From Lepus europaeus (taxonomy: Eukaryota; Chordata; Mammalia; Lagomorpha; Leporidae), in assembly GCF_033115175.1 (NCBI RefSeq), contig NC_084835.1, positions 62,230,448 to 62,294,447 of the forward strand: a DNA stretch of 64,000 bases. Reading direction: 5' to 3'. How positions within the stretch are numbered: position 1 is the first letter of the stretch; every line of letters begins with the position of its first letter. Shown piece by piece: positions 45,169 through 56,912 of the stretch. Both the position numbers and the translations under genes were made by a program. Below the pieces are notes generated by a model, which did not search any database, had not been told where the DNA came from, and worked only from the letters and a program-made list of their open reading frames with translations.

Positions 45169-46393
45169 CGTATCATTCTTGGTGTTAACTCCGATCTCTT
45201 GATTAAGGTGTTGTCCTCTGTGTTTTTACATTGTAAAGTTACTAGTTTTCTTCGAGAATTAAATGTCTTGTAGAGAGGTAATTGAATTGAAAATACCCCA
45301 TTTTTTACCCAACTTTCTGTTTATTTTATTTATTTCCTTGTGGATCTATGGCTCTTTATTTTACTCAGCGATTTTAACCCATTTCTGTCTTGTTCTGATG
45401 CCCAGGTTGTCCAATTTGGCGTTAGGGCCCTCTTTATGCTGGTTTCGTTGTCCTTTCATGTGTGTGTCCATCTCTGAGCACTTCCATGTTTTCTGGCACA
45501 AGATGTTTTGGACTCATTGTTTACTCTCCTTGTCCTAGATCCTAACTCAGTTATTTCTCCACCAAACTCTGATTCTTTAATATGACTGGAGCTAAGTGTA
45601 TTCTTTGCTGTTAAGGTGTCATTGCTCTCAGCCCTTTCAGTGAGCAGAGCTAGAGAGTTCCCATGGGTTTATAAGCACATGTACGTCCTTAGGAATTTAC
45701 ATGCACACAACCTTATATCACTGTTTTTACATCTGTGTCTCTCTATGGATATCCATGACTTCAAAGTGTTGTCTCCACTTTCAGTAACATCACACAGGAT
45801 TCATTCTGGTTTTCCCTCTAGTTTTTGTCAGTAAGACACATGGCTCCCATCATTCCTACTACTTCTGTTTATTTGTTGAGTAATCTATGTCAACCTCTTT
45901 AGAGCTGTCCACATCCCTGCCTGGCATTCATGGCCAGCTCATTGGACCTAGGTGCCACCAGTCCAGATTGCCTCGCCCTGCGCCCTACCCTGTAACTGGT
46001 TTGCTCTGATGTATCATGCCACCCTTGAACATGCCTTATGAACTCCAGCTGGACTTGAGGCTGCACACCAGCCTGCCCTACAGGAGTCATTCTGCTCACT
46101 GTGTTTGAGCTTTGATTCCTGACTCTGGTTACCCTCCAGGTAGATACTCTCTCAATGCTTTGTTTAGGATTCATCCTTGTCTCCAACCCATACCAATCTG
46201 CCTCTCCATGGTGAGCCTTCCTTCCTCGGTAAGGTTGTCTTCCTGTGCTGGACTCGCCCACGTGTTTGCATTTCTCATGTTGAGCAGATGCCCTCCTTAC
46301 CTCCTGGAGTTAGGCCAGTCAGCTCTGGACAAGAGTTGCTCTGCCTGACTTCATCACTCTGTCTTACCTTGCTCTGCCCCACACATTGACTTT
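45169..46393. other. Pyrimidine-rich sequence, nothing identified
   Basis: Several open stretches (for example 45899-46261 on minus) lack splice context or recognisable motifs. It may contain an ancient dispersed repeat that I cannot name. Confidence 0.35.
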
Positions 46394-46407
46394 AGAACTG
46401 AATGCTG

Positions 46408-46726
46408 GGGCTTGCCCTGTGGTGCAGCAGGTTAAAGCCCTAGCCTGATGCACCGGCATCCCATATGGGTGTTGGTTCTAGTCTTGGCTGCTCCTCTTCT
46501 GATCCAGTTCTCTATTATGGCCTGGTATAGTAGAAGATGGCCCAAGTCCTTGGGCCCCTGCACCCACGTGGGAGACCCAAAAGAAGCTCCTGGCTCCTGG
46601 CTTCGGATCAGTGCAGCTCCAGCCATTGCAGCCATCTGGAGAGTGAACCAGCAGATGGAAGACCTCTCTGTCTCTACCTCTCTCTGTAACTCTGTCTTTC
46701 AAATAAATAAAACAAATCTTTAAAAA
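46408..46726 (+). repeat. Complete CSINE with exact 14-bp TSD
   Basis: GGGCTTGCCCTGTGGTGCAG head, GTTGGTTCTAGTCTTGGC (B-box region), full tail AAATAAATAAAACAAATC. AGAACTGAATGCTG at 46394-46407 and 46727-46740. Confidence 0.95.
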
Positions 46727-46740
46727 AGAACTGAATGCTG

Positions 46741-47602
46741 AGGAAGAAAGAGATCGGATAGAAGGCCAAGGGAGTGAGGAAGAGCATATTATCTTCTGCA
46801 GAGGGAGAACAGAGGAGAGCCCTGAATGGAAACAAAAAACACTGAGTGTGAGGAGTCCAGTTTGTGTCTCCTTCCTGCCTGTGTGTCCCTCATATCCAGA
46901 TAATCACAGAATGTTGGAGAGGCTCCTGTGGATCAGGGTGGTTTAAGTTGAGAGTAATTTCCCGCCAGGTCCTACCTTGCCCCTCGCTTTACTGTCCATG
47001 TCAGGCCTGAATCAACCGTGAGCTTTCTTCTTCCTACACTGGTACCTACACTTCTCCTTTGCACTGTGACATGAAACCCAAGTTATGATTATACAGTTGT
47101 ATAGACCAAGTAGGAATGTCTGGGAGTGAACCTGGCACTGGACTAAGAGAGAGTACTGTGCATTTCCCTCAAAAGCCTGCAAGAAGTAGTAATTAGGAGT
47201 GATTCTTGCTGCTTTGCTAAAGATGTTAATTACTTCAGTGCTTAAATGCAACCCTGGATTTGAGTGGTAGTTCACTTTATAAAACAGAAGAATTCTTTGT
47301 GAGTTTACCTGGAAATTAATGTTCAAGATTAGAATCTTATTTTCTTTCTGATTTCCATGTGTACAATTGAATGATTTAAATGAGAAGCAGCTTTTCTCTA
47401 AGAAAGCATTTAATTCACATTGAATAAATTATTGTGCAGTATATGGAATATTCTCTAATGTTCAAGCCAGTGAATGGAAGGCACGTGTACAGATGGATGG
47501 GTGGATAGACTTATAGGCAGATGGATAGGCAAGTAGGCATCCTGAACATGGAGGAGTCAACCAGGGTTTATGTCTTTAGCCCAGGGTAAATTTTATCTTT
47601 TA
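46741..47602. other. Unique-looking sequence, nothing identified
   Basis: A short GGATGGATGGG-like run near 47490 is the only structure noticed. Confidence 0.45.
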
Positions 47603-47613
47603 GAAGTTCAAAC

Positions 47614-48037
47614 ATGGAATTGGTGTTGTGGCTTAACAGATTGGGCTGCTGCCCACAGTGCCCACATCACATATGGGTGATTGCTCGAGTCCTGCCTGCT
47701 CCACTTCCAATCCAGCCTCCTGCTAATGCACCTGGGAAAGCAGCCAAAGATGGCCCAAATGTTTGGGTTTCAGCACCCATGTGGGAAACTCGGAAGATAT
47801 TCCTGGCTGCTGGCTCCTGGCTTTGGCCTGGCCCAACCAGGGCCATTGTGGCTATTTGGGGAGTGAACCAGATGATGGAAAAGCTTTCTGTCTCTCTCTC
47901 AATCTGTATATATCTATATATCTATATCTATATCTATATCATCTATATATCTATATCTATATCTATATCTATATCTCCCTGTCTCTCTCTGTAATCTTGC
48001 TTCTCAAATAAATAAATAAATCTTTAAAAATAAAAAG
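47614..48037 (+). repeat. CSINE with an internal (TATC)n microsatellite
   Basis: Head GGAATTGGTGTTGTGGCTTA, centre AAGATGGCCCAAATGTTTGG, tail CAAATAAATAAATAAATC. Near-TSD GAAGTTCAAAC (47603-47613) and GAAGTCCAAAC (48038-48048). The copy is about 100 bp longer than its relatives because of the microsatellite at 47905-47976. Confidence 0.92.
47905..47976. repeat. (TATC)n / (TATATC)n microsatellite
   Basis: Alternating TATATC and TATC units inside the CT-rich part of a SINE. Probably length-polymorphic. Confidence 0.95.
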
Positions 48038-48124
48038 GAAGTCCAAACTTTTAATTACTCTTTATGAAGAATCACTTCTTTTGATGTTTGAAAGGAAGTG
48101 TAGAATGTGTTCTTACAAACAGAC

Positions 48125-48190
48125 ATTGTTCGAATTTTAGTTTTGCCACTTAATTGGCTGTGTAAGTTCCAGCGAGTTGTATCCCTCAGA
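48125..48190 (+). repeat. Possible MIR fragment
   Basis: TTTTGCCACTTAATTGGCTG followed by TGTAAGTTCCAGCGAGTTG resembles the MIR core, but it is short and weak. Confidence 0.4.
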
Positions 48191-48420
48191 TCGTTGAGAT
48201 TATATGAGAAAATGTTTTAACATGTTGGACTGTTTTGGTAGATATTGTCAGCCTAAACAACAAAACAAACAACAAGCAGAAAGACACTCTCTGGAGAATA
48301 GTGATATTTATTTGGGAATAACAGAGCATTGCCATGGAATATATGTGCCATAGCAAGCTATGGGAATATTCTAGGAGGATGAGACAAGGGAATATTTTCA
48401 TTGTGTGTTTGTGTGTTTTA

Positions 48421-48722
48421 AATATTGGTTTATTTTAAATGCATAGTGGCTGAGACAGAAATAAGAGAGATAGAGAAGGACATCTTCCAACTGTTTTCTT
48501 ATTGCCCAAATGGCTTCAATGGCTGGGGTTGGGCTGTGCTGAAGCCAGAACCAGGAACTGATCTTGCTAATACTTGGCAGGGTCCTAAGTACTTGTATCA
48601 ACATCTTCTGCCTTCCTAAGTGTATGAAATGAGAGCTGGACCAGAACAGCCAGGACTCAAACCAGTACTCTATGATATGCAGATGTCTCAGGCAGCAACT
48701 AAATCTGCTGTGCCATCACCCA
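48421..48722 (-). repeat. Old, diverged CSINE
   Basis: Degraded tail, then CAAATGGCTTCAATGGCTGG, GAACAGCCAGGACTCAAACC and a head remnant TGCTGTGCCATCACCC. Confidence 0.75.
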
Positions 48723-48913
48723 AAAGAAAGTTTATAAAGGCAAAATTGAGGGTGGATTATATCAGTAATTTTTAAGCTATGATATTTGGCCACTATAATT
48801 AATAACCAGATTGATGTTAGTCTAAGGTTGAACAGAAAGTGCCTTAGATGTTTACTTTCTGTATAAGGATGTTGTGGTTTCTCTGTAATGTGCTTCTGGT
48901 AGAGTCTTTTTTT

Positions 48914-49593
48914 CCTCAAAAAATTTTATTAGGAGAAAACTATAAAACATTTACAGTACAATGTTTACACTCACAATTTGTAGTGATCCGATTCCCCAAA
49001 ATATGTTACCACTCAAGTTCATTTCTCTTGTTACATTCGAACACCTACTTCTTCAAAATAATCCAAGAGTACGCACATAGTGATCCTTGCACCTGTACCT
49101 ACACACACACTAGAGCATCTGTTCATTTATCCACTGTCCAGGAAAGCTTGGGAAATGTCCTTGCCTTTCTACATGGAAAAAAAATAGTACAAGTTCTGGA
49201 GTTTTCTGTAATTACACAAGGCATATTCATGTACTGGATACCATGTCAGCACTAAGAAGCAGTCTCTTCACTTTGTATCTCTATTTAAAATAAAGTGGTA
49301 TAGATCTCTTCCTTTCGTGCAGCCGAACCCATCCTACATTCATATTCTCAAGCACTAGTACACAAAATGCTTGTCTGGTTGAGGAAGATTTAAGGCAAGT
49401 TCCAGCCCTTTTGTGAAACTATACTCCCCCATCTCCTATTATTGCTTCACGTCTGTATACTCACGAGTGTGTTACAGTAGAACTGGTGAAACAAGCAAAG
49501 AAAATACTTTTTTTTTTTGCTAGTTTATAAAGGTGGTATTGGAAAAGCATGCCGAATTTAAGCCTGATCACAAAACATGTGGTCATTTTTTCT
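48914..49593 (-). pseudogene. Probable retrocopy of an mRNA 3' UTR (gene not identified)
   Basis: On minus the segment ends with CTCCTAATAAAATTTTTTGAGG and then an A-run: a canonical AATAAA (48925-48930 reversed) 11 bases before the tail. GAGTCTTTTTT flanks both sides (48902-48913 and 49594-49604), compatible with a TSD at a T-rich L1 target. The 680 bp carry no long frame and have normal UTR-like composition, including short A/T runs. This fits a 5'-truncated processed copy that captured only 3' UTR. I could not recognise the parent. Alternative: an unlisted L1-mobilised repeat. Confidence 0.6.
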
Positions 49594-49604
49594 GAGTCTT
49601 TTTT

Positions 49605-50640
49605 GATAGTTGCTATCAAGCGATTGTGTGTAAGAATCCTTCCTTCATACTCTTCCAGTTCTATTTACTTGTTTTTGTTGGAGTTGGCATAGACAACTTC
49701 ATTTTGATTCTGACAATTTTTACATTCTTTTCTAAATACTCAATAAATGGTATTTTTCTTGAGCAGCTTAAATGGTGGAAGTTATATGTTAGTTTTTTAA
49801 TGACTTTTAGATTCTTTTTGTTAGAGGCGCTTATGTTTTGCTTGGGAGATTCCTAGAGGACTATTTTAAAAACTGTTTGCTCTAGAGAATTAACATTAAT
49901 TGAAGCATTTTCTCTGGTGTTTTTATCCTACTTAAAAATAACTTATTTTAATTCGAGGAGTAGATAGATATGAAGTTTAAACCTTTAAAACTTACTTAAT
50001 TTCTCTCTCCTTATATAACTGGAAGCAGCACAATATGTTTCTCACAAGCCTTTCCTGAAGAGCCTCTTTGGGATGTAGCTATGTGTAGAAAATAACTTTT
50101 TGGAAAAGCACTCTTTAAGTGAAAATAGAAGATTACTGCCAATAATTGCTACTGTTCTGATGAAAATGAAGATCCTGAGAAAATGATTGTGGCATGGATA
50201 TGGTCTTTAGGAAGTTGAACAGATTTCAAAGATATATAGGTGTAGGATTCTAAAAATACAAAAACTCTCCAAGAGCCCAAGAAATCTTTGATTATTTTGG
50301 GAGAAAAGGGATCTCACATGCGGGATTGAGAGTCCCTGCCACTTTCTGAAGCCCATGCTCAGTGGTCCAGAAGGGATGAGGATGCTCTGAGGTCAGTGAA
50401 AGCCCAGCCCACCAGGGGCACAGCTGGGGCCTTGGGTCGTCTTGACACTTCTATTTTTTCCATTTCCTGTGGGCAGTCTGTCTTCAAGGGCTGTTGCTTC
50501 CACCTCTGGACTATTACTTGGGTCTTTCTACTTCTTTTCATCTTTCCTGTGCCACTTGAGGCCAAGCTGTCATCCCTTAGCTGGGCCTCCTAGCTGACTC
50601 ATGTAGATCCATTCCTAGTACTGTCTAACCCAGGCTATGC
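49605..50640. other. Unique-looking sequence, nothing identified
   Basis: Contains ordinary AT-rich DNA and, from about 50350, GC-richer sequence leading into an L2. No gene supported. Confidence 0.4.
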
Positions 50641-50649
50641 GGTGCTGAC

Positions 50650-51215
50650 CAGATTGTTCTGTTCAGAATATAGGCCTGGCCCTGTCAACAGACCCACCTT
50701 TTATTTGCTTAATACCATTCACGTGCTTCCCACTGCCTGTCAGAGAGGATTGGGCAGCATCCTCACTAAGGTTCTGAGCCTTGTGGAATCCAGCCCTCTC
50801 CTGTGTCCTCAGCCTTGACTCCCATGATGTGTCCTCTCTTCCCTCATGCTCTGATAGTGTCGCCCTTGCTTGAAGTCCTGCCACAGGACCCTTGTACTTG
50901 CCACCCTTGTGCTGGAATGCCTTTGTCTCTCCAGCTCCTTCTTTTGCCTGTTATAACTGTCTCTGTTGCTAAAGGTTTTGGCTTTAATGTTTTTAGGAAA
51001 GCTTTCCCTGATCTCCTAGACTAGGCTGGGCTTCTGTTCCATGCTGTCATCTATGAAAGCACGTAGTATAGTTTGTCATTATATTTTTGATTATTTGACT
51101 CCTCACTAGATTTTAAAGCTTGTGAGGGAAGTGCTGTTTTTTCTTTTGTCCAGATTTGTGCCCATAGTATGTAGTAGGTCCTCCCTGAGTATTTGTTGAA
51201 TTAGTGCTAGAGAGA
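50650..51215 (+). repeat. L2 LINE 3' end
   Basis: CTTGCCACCCTTGTGCTGGAATGCC, AGGAAAGCTTTCCCTGATC, TTGACTCCTCACTAGATTTTA and CATAGTATGTAGTAGGTCCT, ending near TATTTGTTGAATTAG, follow the ancient L2 3' region. Confidence 0.75.
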
Positions 51216-51371
51216 ACAGTGGATGAGGTTGGTATTGGTTTGGGCCCTGGGGAGAAGCACTGTGTGCTGCACTCAGGTTGTTGGACATTGTCCTGTGTTT
51301 CATATATCTTTCATTTGAAGCTTTGGAGCAGTGGAGGCATGGGCTTCCTTATGGAGACTTAGGCAAAGGTG

Positions 51372-51875
51372 TGCCTGAGTGAGTGCTGATAGAAGAGCAC
51401 CACACACTGATAAACTCTGAAGTCCTTTAATGCCAGTGGTTAAGAGCAGACTCATGCCCTAAAGAACTCTCGACCCTAAAGCTCAAAGCAACAGGGTTTA
51501 TAAAGGCAAAAATCACAAGGAGGGGAGGGGGAATACATGGTTACTAGGGCCAAGCTCACCTAAAGCATGTGGGAAACTAATATCAATTACAATTTTGACA
51601 ATACCAATTATAATTTTGACATTAGTCCAGGTACTGATCTAAATCATATGTGGGACATATACAAATTACAATCATGACATTAATCCAGGTGCAGCCTATC
51701 TGTTTTAAGCTTAAGCGATCATGCTAGGAGATTTCTCTGTTCTGCCAAGTGGGATGTAGTGTACTATTATTGTCTTGTTTTTAGACCATATTTAGTTTCA
51801 GACCAGTAGTCTCATGGTGGGGTTGCTTTTTCAAGATGGAGTCTCAGGTGCTCCAAAATGGAGTCCCTACTGTCA
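51372..51875 (-). mobile_element. Solo LTR of an endogenous retrovirus (ERV1-like)
   Basis: The 504-bp segment begins TGCC and ends GTCA (TG...CA ends). It is flanked by AGGTG (51367-51371) and GGGTG (51876-51880), a probable 5-bp target duplication. On minus it shows a promoter-like TTTATAAACCC near 51502, followed by a start region and ATTAAAGG near 51432 as a possible poly-A signal. No gag, pol or env is attached, so the provirus was lost by LTR-LTR recombination. Family assignment is tentative. Confidence 0.6.
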
Positions 51876-51880
51876 GGGTG

Positions 51881-53237
51881 TCACTTCAGGTTGAAGGGAA
51901 ATGGGAGATGGCTGTGTTGCCCAGAGCTGAGAGTTGGGCTTGCTCAGTTGTTGTGTCTGTGGAGACAGTGGGAGTAGACTGATTCAATAAGGTTGGGGGG
52001 GGGGTGTCCACAGGGCTTGGTAAACAACTGACCACAGCAGCTGGAAAAGGCAGGGTCACCAGATCCAGTGTAGATACCATTCACCCACAGAAGGAACTGG
52101 GATCAGCTTTAAGGGCCACAATGGGAACATCTCTGATAGGGAGAGAAACTAAGGCAGAGCCCTCAGAGCTAGAGGAACAGCAATGGGCCAGGGAACCAGG
52201 TCATGGGACAGGGGACAGGGTGTGTGGCATTCTGTGCTCCAGGACCTGCTATTGGAACTGTGTGTGCACCATTAGTCTTCAGAGGGAATCTGTCTGTGTG
52301 ATGATGAGCTTTTTAAATAGAAACACGTTTTTCACAAATTAGCATCAAAAGTACATAAGGTTAAATTTTAGAAGCTTATGACAGTTATTTTAATTTTTGC
52401 TATATATTGCTAATTATGCCACGTTTTCCAATTTCTTTTGCAGTTTTAATTATCTGTAGTTGTTTTCACAGTGCTCAAGATTTTAGGAGAAATTATTTTT
52501 TCTCAGGAAATGTTGTCATAATTAATTTTTTACAATAGCAAATGTAAATTCAGTAGTTCAGAATTTAACTTGACAAGGAAACTGTATTTTATGGATGAGT
52601 TTTTAAACAGAAAGGATGCATAGGAATTGAAACCAGTTATTCAAATTAATGCACATTTATGGCTTACTGGGGTAATTGGTCCATGAAATAAGGCATTTAT
52701 GCCACAGTTAAACCTAAGGGGAAATTACATTTTTTGTCTTTAAAATGATTAGCTGATTTGTTAGACACAGTTAAGCTTTGAACTTTATGATCATGTTTGA
52801 AATCATATTAGAGTTAGCATATAAATTTCATGTACGAAAACCATTGGAGAGTGGTGGCTTATTTTCATTGTCCCCATGCACTGCTATATATTAGTTCCTC
52901 AACTCAAAGAAGCAGGTAAATATTACCTTGTTCTGTGTTTTGTACAGTGAGCCTCAGTCCAAATCAGAGAAAATGGTACCTATTTTGAGATGACTGTAGT
53001 CCTAAAGTAGTTTATTGTTTATAGATTCCTTTTTATGAGAAAAATTAAATGTCATTATTTGCTTCATTTTACCAGTTACAGAGAATTTGGTGGTGAGTTT
53101 GAACAGTTTGCTAATGTTGATGCTCGTTATTCCTGAGATACATTTTTCTATCACTTTCTTGTTGCTGCCACAGCCACAGCTGAAAGGCTTGGATGGCAGA
53201 ACTTTATTATCTAAATTTCTGTATGTTAGAAATCTGA
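51881..53237. other. Unique-looking sequence, nothing identified
   Basis: Has a G-run at about 51993-52003, otherwise AT-rich and without recognised repeats or coding signal. Confidence 0.45.
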
Positions 53238-53661
53238 CCTGGCTCATACAGTGGTTCTATTATTAGTTTTTTGAGAAATCTCCACCCTGTTTCCACAGTG
53301 GTATATAGTAATTTTCATTTACACCAGTAGTTCAGGGGTTCTCACTCCTTGTTATTTTGATCAGAGCCAATCTAACTGAAATGAGGTAGTACCTCGGTTT
53401 TGATTTGCATCTGAGGGTTAGTGTCATTGAACACTTTTTCTTGTACCTGTTGGCTGTTTGTATGCCTTCCTTGGAGAAATGTCTGTTTAGATCTACTGCC
53501 CAGTTTTAATTGGATAATTTGTGAAGTTGTTTGTTCCTTATGTTGAGTTCCTTATATATTCTGGATATTGACCCTTTGTCAGATATAACTGGCAAGTTTT
53601 TTTCTCCCATTCTTTAAGCTGTGTCTTCACTCTGTATCTTTGCTGTGCAGAAGATCCTTTT

Positions 53662-54022
53662 TTTAAAATTTTTGACAGGCAGAGTTAGACAGTGAGAGAG
53701 AGACAGACAGAGAGAAAGGTCTTCCTTTTTCCCTTGGTTCACCCCCAAAATGGCTGCTACGGCTGGTCCGCTGCAGCCGGCGTGCTGCAACTGGCATGCT
53801 GCGCCAATCTGAAGCCAGGAGCCAGGTGCTTCCTCCTGGTCTCCCATGCAGGTGCAGGGCCCGAGCACTTGGGCCATCCTCCACTGCCCCCTTGGCCACA
53901 GCAGAGAGCTGGACTGGAAGAGGAGCAACCAGGACAGAATCTGGCGCCCCAATCAGGACTAGAACCCGGGGTGCCAGTGCCGCAGGCAGAGGATTAACCA
54001 AGTGAGTCGCGGTGCTGGACCC
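53662..54022 (-). repeat. Young CSINE inside the L1, 12-bp TSD
   Basis: GAAGATCCTTTT at 53650-53661 and 54023-54034. The CTGCAGCCGGCGTGCTGC region contains an extra tandem GC-rich unit compared with relatives. Confidence 0.94.
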
Positions 54023-54034
54023 GAAGATCCTTTT

Positions 54035-54385
54035 CAAAAAAGATGTATTTATTTATTTGACAGGCAGAGCAACTGGAGGTGGGGGAAGGTGGAAGGGAGG
54101 CTGAGAGAGAGAGAGATAAAGAGAGAGAGAGAGAAACATCTTGTATCCACTGGTTCACTTTCCAAATGGCTGTAACAGCGAGGTCTGTAGCAGGCCAAAA
54201 CTAGGAGCCAGGAACTCCACCCACTCCCACATGGATGATGGATAAAAGCATTTGGGCTATTTTCCACTGCCTTCCCAGGTGCATTAGCAGGAAGCTGGAT
54301 GGGAAGTGGAATAGCTGGGAATTGAATTGGCACAACAGTTTGGGATGCCAGTGTTCAAAGTGGCATCTAAAACAGCTGTGTGACC
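54035..54385 (-). repeat. Old CSINE adjacent to the young one
   Basis: AGATGTATTTATTTATTTGA tail, CAAATGGCTGTAACAGCG, CAGGTGCATTAGCAGGAAGC, and a worn head. The younger SINE landed next to its tail. Confidence 0.82.
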
Positions 54386-54470
54386 TTAACTTTACTACTT
54401 TAGCAGACAATGGTGGCTCCACAGAAGCTCTTTGGTTCGATGAAATCCCATTTGTCTACTTTTGTTTTTG

Positions 54471-55074
54471 TCCAGCAACTCCATTATTAGGTGTATATCC
54501 AGTGTAAATGAAATGAAATGAATTTGTTGAAGAGACATCTGCACTCCCAACACTATTCACAATAACCAGGAAATGGGAACAGCCTAAGTGCCCATCCCTT
54601 GAGTGGATAAAGAAAATGTGGTGTATGTGTACAATGGAATACTACTCAGCCATAAAGAAACATGAAACCTTGTCATTCACAATGATATGGATGGAACTGG
54701 AGGTTCTTAATAAGCCAAATAGAAAGAAAGAAAGAAAGCATCATGTGCTCTCACTCACATGCGGAATCTAAAAAAGCAGTGATCTCATAGAGGGAAGAAT
54801 GGGTGCTAAGTTCAGCTAGATATGGGGAAGAAGTCCTGGGTTTCTATTGTAGGGTGACTATTGATAATTTTAGTATAGTGCATATTTCTCTAGAGAATAG
54901 AAAAAAACACAAAAGATAATATTTTGAATGTTGTCACTGTAAAGAAATGTTAAATGTTTCAGGAGGTATAGTTACCTTGACTGTGCATAATACAATGTAT
55001 AAACGTATCAAAACATCACACATTATCCCACAAAGACACATAATTGTATTTGTCTATAAAATTTTTTAAAAAAA
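54471..55074 (+). mobile_element. 3' segment of the twin-primed ancient L1
   Basis: Forward L1 from CCAGCAACTCCATTATTAGG through CAATAACCAGGAAATGGGAAC, GGATAAAGAAAATGTGGTG, ACTACTCAGCCATAAAG and CATGTGCTCTCACTCACATG to an A-rich tail. It complements 53238-54470. Confidence 0.85.
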
Positions 55075-55080
55075 TCTTCC

Positions 55081-55307
55081 TGGAGAAGTTTATACTGGAT
55101 CTGATTTGGCTAAAACCAGGGTGTTGGCAGCACTGTGCCCCTTCAGAAGGGCCCAGGAGATAATCTGTTTCTTTGCCTTTTCTGGCTTCTAGAAGCCTTC
55201 TGCACTGCTTGGCACATAGAGCCTCCCTCCATCTTCGTAGCCAGCAGAGTCCCATCTCTCTGACTGCCATGTTACAATTGCATCTCCCTCCAACCACATC
55301 CCCTAGC
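55081..55307 (-). repeat. MLT1-like LTR fragment
   Basis: GCTAAAACCAGGGTGTTGGC, TTGCCTTTTCTGGCTTCTAG and CCTCCATCTTCGTAGCCAGC belong to a reversed MLT1-type LTR. It is cut at the right by a truncated SINE. Confidence 0.55.
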
Positions 55308-55556
55308 TCCCCAAATGGCTGCAACAGCCAGCGCGCTGCGCCGATCCGAAGCCAGGAGCCAGGTGCTTCCTCCTGGTCTCCCATGCAGGTGCAGGGCCCG
55401 AGCACTTGGGCCATCCTCCACTGCCCTCCTGGGCCACAGCAGAGAGCTGGACTGGAAGAGGAGCAACCGGGACAGAACCAGTGCCCCAACCAGGACTAGA
55501 ACCCGGAGTACCAGTGCCGCAGGCGGAGGATTAGCCTAGTGAGCCACGGCGCCAGC
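55308..55556 (-). repeat. CSINE lacking its CT-rich tail
   Basis: CpG-rich young copy with an intact head (GAGCCACGGCGCCAGCT), but it starts abruptly at CCCCAAATGGCTGC. The (CT)n and A-tail that every normal insertion carries are absent. Confidence 0.9.
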
Positions 55557-55988
55557 TACAGACTTATTTCTAAGGATACAGTTTAAAAACTTGCCATGGG
55601 ACTCCTATATCCCATTAAGCTGGGTGGTAAAAATAGCATTCTAAGTGTTAAAGTGAGCATATGGATAGGATTATGTGTTAAAGTGATCATATAAATAAGA
55701 CAAAGTGTTTGGTAATAATATAGTTAGAATTAAAAAGGAGTGACTGTGCCAACATGGGAAGCAGTTCATACAGCAGACCCATAGAATGACAATCACCTTA
55801 ATTATCACTCTGACCTCAGAATCAGCCCTTAGGGCATTCTGGTCTGGCTGAAAATCCCATGAGAGCATTTCAGGCATGGAAAGCCAAGACACTGTGGCAA
55901 AAATTGTTCTACATGAAAGATCTTTTTGAGTGATATCCCAGTGGGAAGAAGTCGTCATCAAAGAAGGATGTACTTTTCCCTGAAGGAA
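55557..55988 (+). repeat. Internal L1 3'-UTR piece, plus orientation
   Basis: CCTCAGAATCAGCCCTTAGG, GAGAGCATTTCAGGCATGG and CATCAAAGAAGGATGTAC are the forward version of blocks seen reversed at 22.9-23.3 kb. Neither L1 end is present. Confidence 0.85.
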
Positions 55989-56586
55989 TACTCCTCTTTG
56001 TAATAATTTCTTGTGAGTCTTCTTATTTCTGTGGTGTTGGCTATTAAATTTCCTTTTTCATCTCTATTTTTATTGATTTGGGTCTTCTCTTTCCTTTTGG
56101 TTAGTTGGGCCAATGGTGCATCAGTTTTTTAATTTTTTTCCCAAAACCAGCTCTTTGTTTTGCTGATATTTTGTATTCTTTTTTTTTTTGGGATTCAATT
56201 TTGTTTATTTCTCCTCTAATTTTAATTATTTCTTTTCCTCTCCTAGTTTTGGTTTGTTGCTGTTTTTCTAGATCCTTGAGATGCATTGATAGCTCATTTA
56301 TTTGGTGTCTTTCCTGTTTCTTGATGTAGGCACTCATTGCTATAAACTTGCCTCCTTACACTCCTTTTGCTGTTTCCCTTACTTTTAAATATGTTGTATT
56401 GTCATCTTCATTTGTTTCCAGAAACGTTTTGTTTCTCTTTTGATTTTTTTAATGACCCACTGATCATTCAGGAGCATGTTGTTCATTCTGCATTTGTTTG
56501 AATATATTTTAAAGATTCCTGAGCTGTTGATTTTCGGGTTCATTGCATTGTGATCCAAGAAGATGTGTGGTCTGATTTCAATTTTT

Positions 56587-56912
56587 GTTTTTTGACAGGC
56601 AGAGTTAGACAGTGAGAGAGAGAGAGAAAGACAGAGAGAAAGGTCTTCCTTCCATTAGTTCACCCCCCGAATGGCTGCCATGCCCAGTGTGCTGTGCTGA
56701 TCCGAAGCCAGGAGCCAAGTGCTTCCTCCTGGTCTCCCATGTGGGTGCAGGGCCCAAGCACTTGGGCCATCCTCCACTGCCTTCCCGGGCCACAGCAGAG
56801 AGCTGGACTGGAAGAGGAGCAACCAGGACAGAACCGTCGCCCCAACCAGGACTAGAACCCGGGGTGCCAGCACTGCAGATGGAGGATTATCCTTGTAACC
56901 CATGGCTCCGGC
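56587..56912 (-). repeat. CSINE inside the L1, exact 15-bp TSD
   Basis: CTGATTTCAATTTTT at 56572-56586 and 56913-56927. Young-type TTTTGACAGGCAGAGTTAG tail side. Confidence 0.95.

Larger units (their letters stand above)
53238..54470 (-). mobile_element. Inverted 5' segment of a twin-primed ancient L1
   Basis: Reversed L1 ORF2 end (GAGAAATCTCCACCCTGTTTCC, AATGAGGTAGTACCTCGG, GGATATTGACCCTTTGTCAG) is interrupted by two SINEs and resumes at 54386 to about 54470 (ATGAAATCCCATTTGTCTAC). Its left edge and the start of the next segment are adjacent in a normal L1, the mark of 5' inversion. Confidence 0.8.

Noticed and set aside
45899..46261. 120-codon minus-strand frame with mixed composition
   Set aside because: No start context, splice sites or recognisable domain. 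Consistent with chance in a GC-richer interval.
55016..55489. 157-codon minus-strand open frame, among the longest in the window
   Set aside because: It is a composite of a truncated SINE, an MLT1 fragment and an L1 tail.
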